The notes beneath the pieces were generated by a model, which did not search any database, was not told the DNA's origin, and saw nothing but the letters and a program-made list of their open reading frames with translations. Positions 6,282 to 7,620 of a stretch of 7,620 nucleotides of DNA are shown piece by piece (the stretch's first letter is position 1; each line of letters starts with the position of its first letter). Location: the NCBI GenBank assembly GCA_029865665.1, contig JARXAV010000041.1, positions 1-7,620 on the forward strand. Reading direction: 5' to 3'. Source of the stretch: Flectobacillus sp. (GTDB taxonomy: Bacteria; Bacteroidota; Bacteroidia; Cytophagales; Spirosomataceae). The position numbers and the translations under genes are program-made.

Positions 6282-7562
6282 TTAATGAAACTGTTCTTCT
6301 TCTGTTGAACCTTTCAAGGCATTTGTAGAAGATAAACCGCTTGTTACAATGGTTTGAACTGCATCAAAGTAACCTGTTCCTACGAAAGATTGGTGTTTCA
6401 CCGCTTTGAATCCTTCAGATTGTAAAGCGAATTCTCTTTGTTGTAATTCAGAGAAACCAGCCATTCCACGGTCAACATACGCTTTAGAAAGTTCAAACAT
6501 TCCCGTATTCAAGGCGTGGAAACCAGCCAACGTAATGAATTGGAATTTGTAGCCTAAGTCAGCAATTTGTTCACGGAAGGTCATCATTTGTTTTACATCC
6601 ATGAATTTAGCCCAGTTGAATGATGGCGAACAGTTGTAAGCTAACATTTGGTTTGGATATTTCTCCTTGATTGCTTGAGCAAACTCACGAGCTAAGCCTA
6701 AATCTGGATTACCTGTTTCCATCCAGATTAAGTCAGCATAAGGAGCATAACTTAAACCACGGTCGATACCCTGTTCTAATCCGTTTTTCACATTAAAGAA
6801 ACCTTCGTTTGTTCTTTCTTGAGAAACGATAAATTTGCTATCACGAGGGTCAATATCAGAAGTAATCAAGTTTGCCGCTTCAGCATCCGTACGAGCAATT
6901 ACCAAAGTTGGTACGCCCATAACGTCAGCCGCTAAACGTGCTGCTACTAATTTGTTGATGGCTTCTTGAGTTGGTACTAATACTTTTCCGCCTAAGTGAC
7001 CACATTTTTTAGCTGATGATAATTGATCTTCGAAGTGTACACCCGATGCACCTGCTTCAATCATTTGTTTCATCAATTCAAAAGCGTTCAAGTTTCCACC
7101 GAAACCAGCTTCAGCATCTGCCACGATTGGAGCTAACCAATATTTGTCGCCATCTCCGCTTGTGCTTTGGATTTGATCTGCACGCATCAAGGCATTGTTG
7201 ATTCTTTTTACTACCGCAGGAACAGAGTCAGCAGGGTACAAGCTTTGATCTGGATACATATTGCCAGATAAGTTCGCATCTGCCGCTACTTGCCATCCCG
7301 AAAGATAAATTGCTTTCATTCCAGCCGCTACTTCTTGAATCGCTTGGTTTCCTGTTAATGCACCTAAACCAGCAACCCATTGGTCTTCGTTCAACATTTT
7401 CCATAAACGTTCAGCACCAAGACGAGCAACGGTATGTTCAACATCGAATGAACCTCTCAAGTTGATTACATCTTCTGCTGTATAAGGACGTTCGATACCG
7501 TTCCAACGTGGGTTAGTTGCCCAATCTGTTACTAATGCGTTAATTCTTTCTTGACGTGTCAT
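6282..7562 (-). CDS. aceA: Isocitrate lyase AceA
   Basis: A cytoplasmic enzyme that splits isocitrate into glyoxylate and succinate, the entry step of the glyoxylate shunt that lets cells grow on acetate or fatty acids. The 426 residues match the short bacterial type (E. coli AceA has 434) end to end, from [14 protein letters not shown] near the start to the STEEEQFH tail. Active-site landmarks are present: SGWQ (88-91), [10 protein letters not shown] with the Mg-binding D149, the signature KKCGH (185-189) with catalytic C187, [24 protein letters not shown] (310-317), and [11 protein letters not shown]. The ATG at 7560-7562 is the only sensible start and follows an A/T-rich leader without a Shine-Dalgarno sequence, as is usual in Bacteroidota. 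It is followed by its own terminator. Malate synthase, the partner enzyme, is not in the window and could lie further right. No truncation or odd residue was noticed. Confidence 0.98.
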   Translation of the reverse strand: MTRQERINALVTDWATNPRWNGIERPYTAEDVINLRGSFDVEHTVARLGAERLWKMLNEDQWVAGLGALTGNQAIQEVAAGMKAIYLSGWQVAADANLSGNMYPDQSLYPADSVPAVVKRINNALMRADQIQSTSGDGDKYWLAPIVADAEAGFGGNLNAFELMKQMIEAGASGVHFEDQLSSAKKCGHLGGKVLVPTQEAINKLVAARLAADVMGVPTLVIARTDAEAANLITSDIDPRDSKFIVSQERTNEGFFNVKNGLEQGIDRGLSYAPYADLIWMETGNPDLGLAREFAQAIKEKYPNQMLAYNCSPSFNWAKFMDVKQMMTFREQIADLGYKFQFITLAGFHALNTGMFELSKAYVDRGMAGFSELQQREFALQSEGFKAVKHQSFVGTGYFDAVQTIVTSGLSSTNALKGSTEEEQFH

Positions 7563-7620
7563 AATTGTATGTGATTTTACTTGTTAAATAATTGGATAGT
7601 TTACTAAATGACTAAAATGC
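7563..7620 (-). other. Leader of aceA, cut by the window edge
   Basis: These 58 bases upstream of the aceA ATG are AT-rich and hold no exact TAnnTTTG box on the minus strand. The promoter, or a co-transcribed upstream gene such as malate synthase, must be further right or too degenerate to call. Confidence 0.5.

Noticed and set aside
3465..7562. metE and aceA as one operon
   Set aside because: They share a strand, but a strong aceA terminator, an AT-rich spacer, a separate -7 box and a riboswitch lie between them, so independent units are better supported.
1..7620. CRISPR array, insertion sequence, tRNA/rRNA or a defence system
   Set aside because: No regularly spaced direct repeats, transposase frame, terminal inverted repeats or tRNA/rRNA-like segments were found. 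All long frames are accounted for by three housekeeping or metabolic genes.

Overview
The window looks like a chromosomal segment from a member of the Bacteroidota, most likely a Cytophagales-type bacterium. This placement is inferred from AT-rich DNA, A-rich leaders without Shine-Dalgarno sequences, Bacteroidota-style -7 boxes (TAnnTTTG), and the protein types. It holds three complete, intact genes, and no mobile element, CRISPR array, tRNA or rRNA was seen.

Layout. Bases 1-348 are intergenic: an intrinsic terminator (56-88) that probably ends a plus-strand gene lying to the left, then an AT-rich leader with a possible promoter. Bases 349-3024 (+) encode a membrane-embedded, ion-pumping pyrophosphatase (HppA). 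Its C-terminus carries a Cys/His/Met-rich linker and a full OmpA-type peptidoglycan-binding domain. Bases 3025-3464 are a convergent intergenic region with a long palindromic hairpin, degenerate short repeats and a bidirectional terminator. Bases 3465-5807 (-) encode cobalamin-independent methionine synthase (MetE), preceded by a cobalamin riboswitch (5840-6030) and a well-placed -7 box (6056-6063). A strong terminator (6201-6236) separates this unit from isocitrate lyase AceA (6282-7562, -), whose promoter is probably cut off or lies in the last 58 bases.

How the genes relate. They appear to be three separate transcription units rather than one pathway. HppA uses pyrophosphate hydrolysis to energise the inner membrane. 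MetE makes methionine when vitamin B12 is scarce, and the riboswitch should turn it down when B12 is present so that a B12-dependent MetH elsewhere can take over. AceA is the first enzyme of the glyoxylate shunt for growth on acetate or fatty acids; malate synthase is not in the window.

The most unusual item is the pyrophosphatase. The pump-OmpA fusion would place a cell-wall anchor on the periplasmic side. The linker looks able to bind metal. The ion-gate glutamate is absent from its usual helix-6 positions, and a glutamate sits in helix 5 instead. The other two genes are conventional and complete in every catalytic residue checked.
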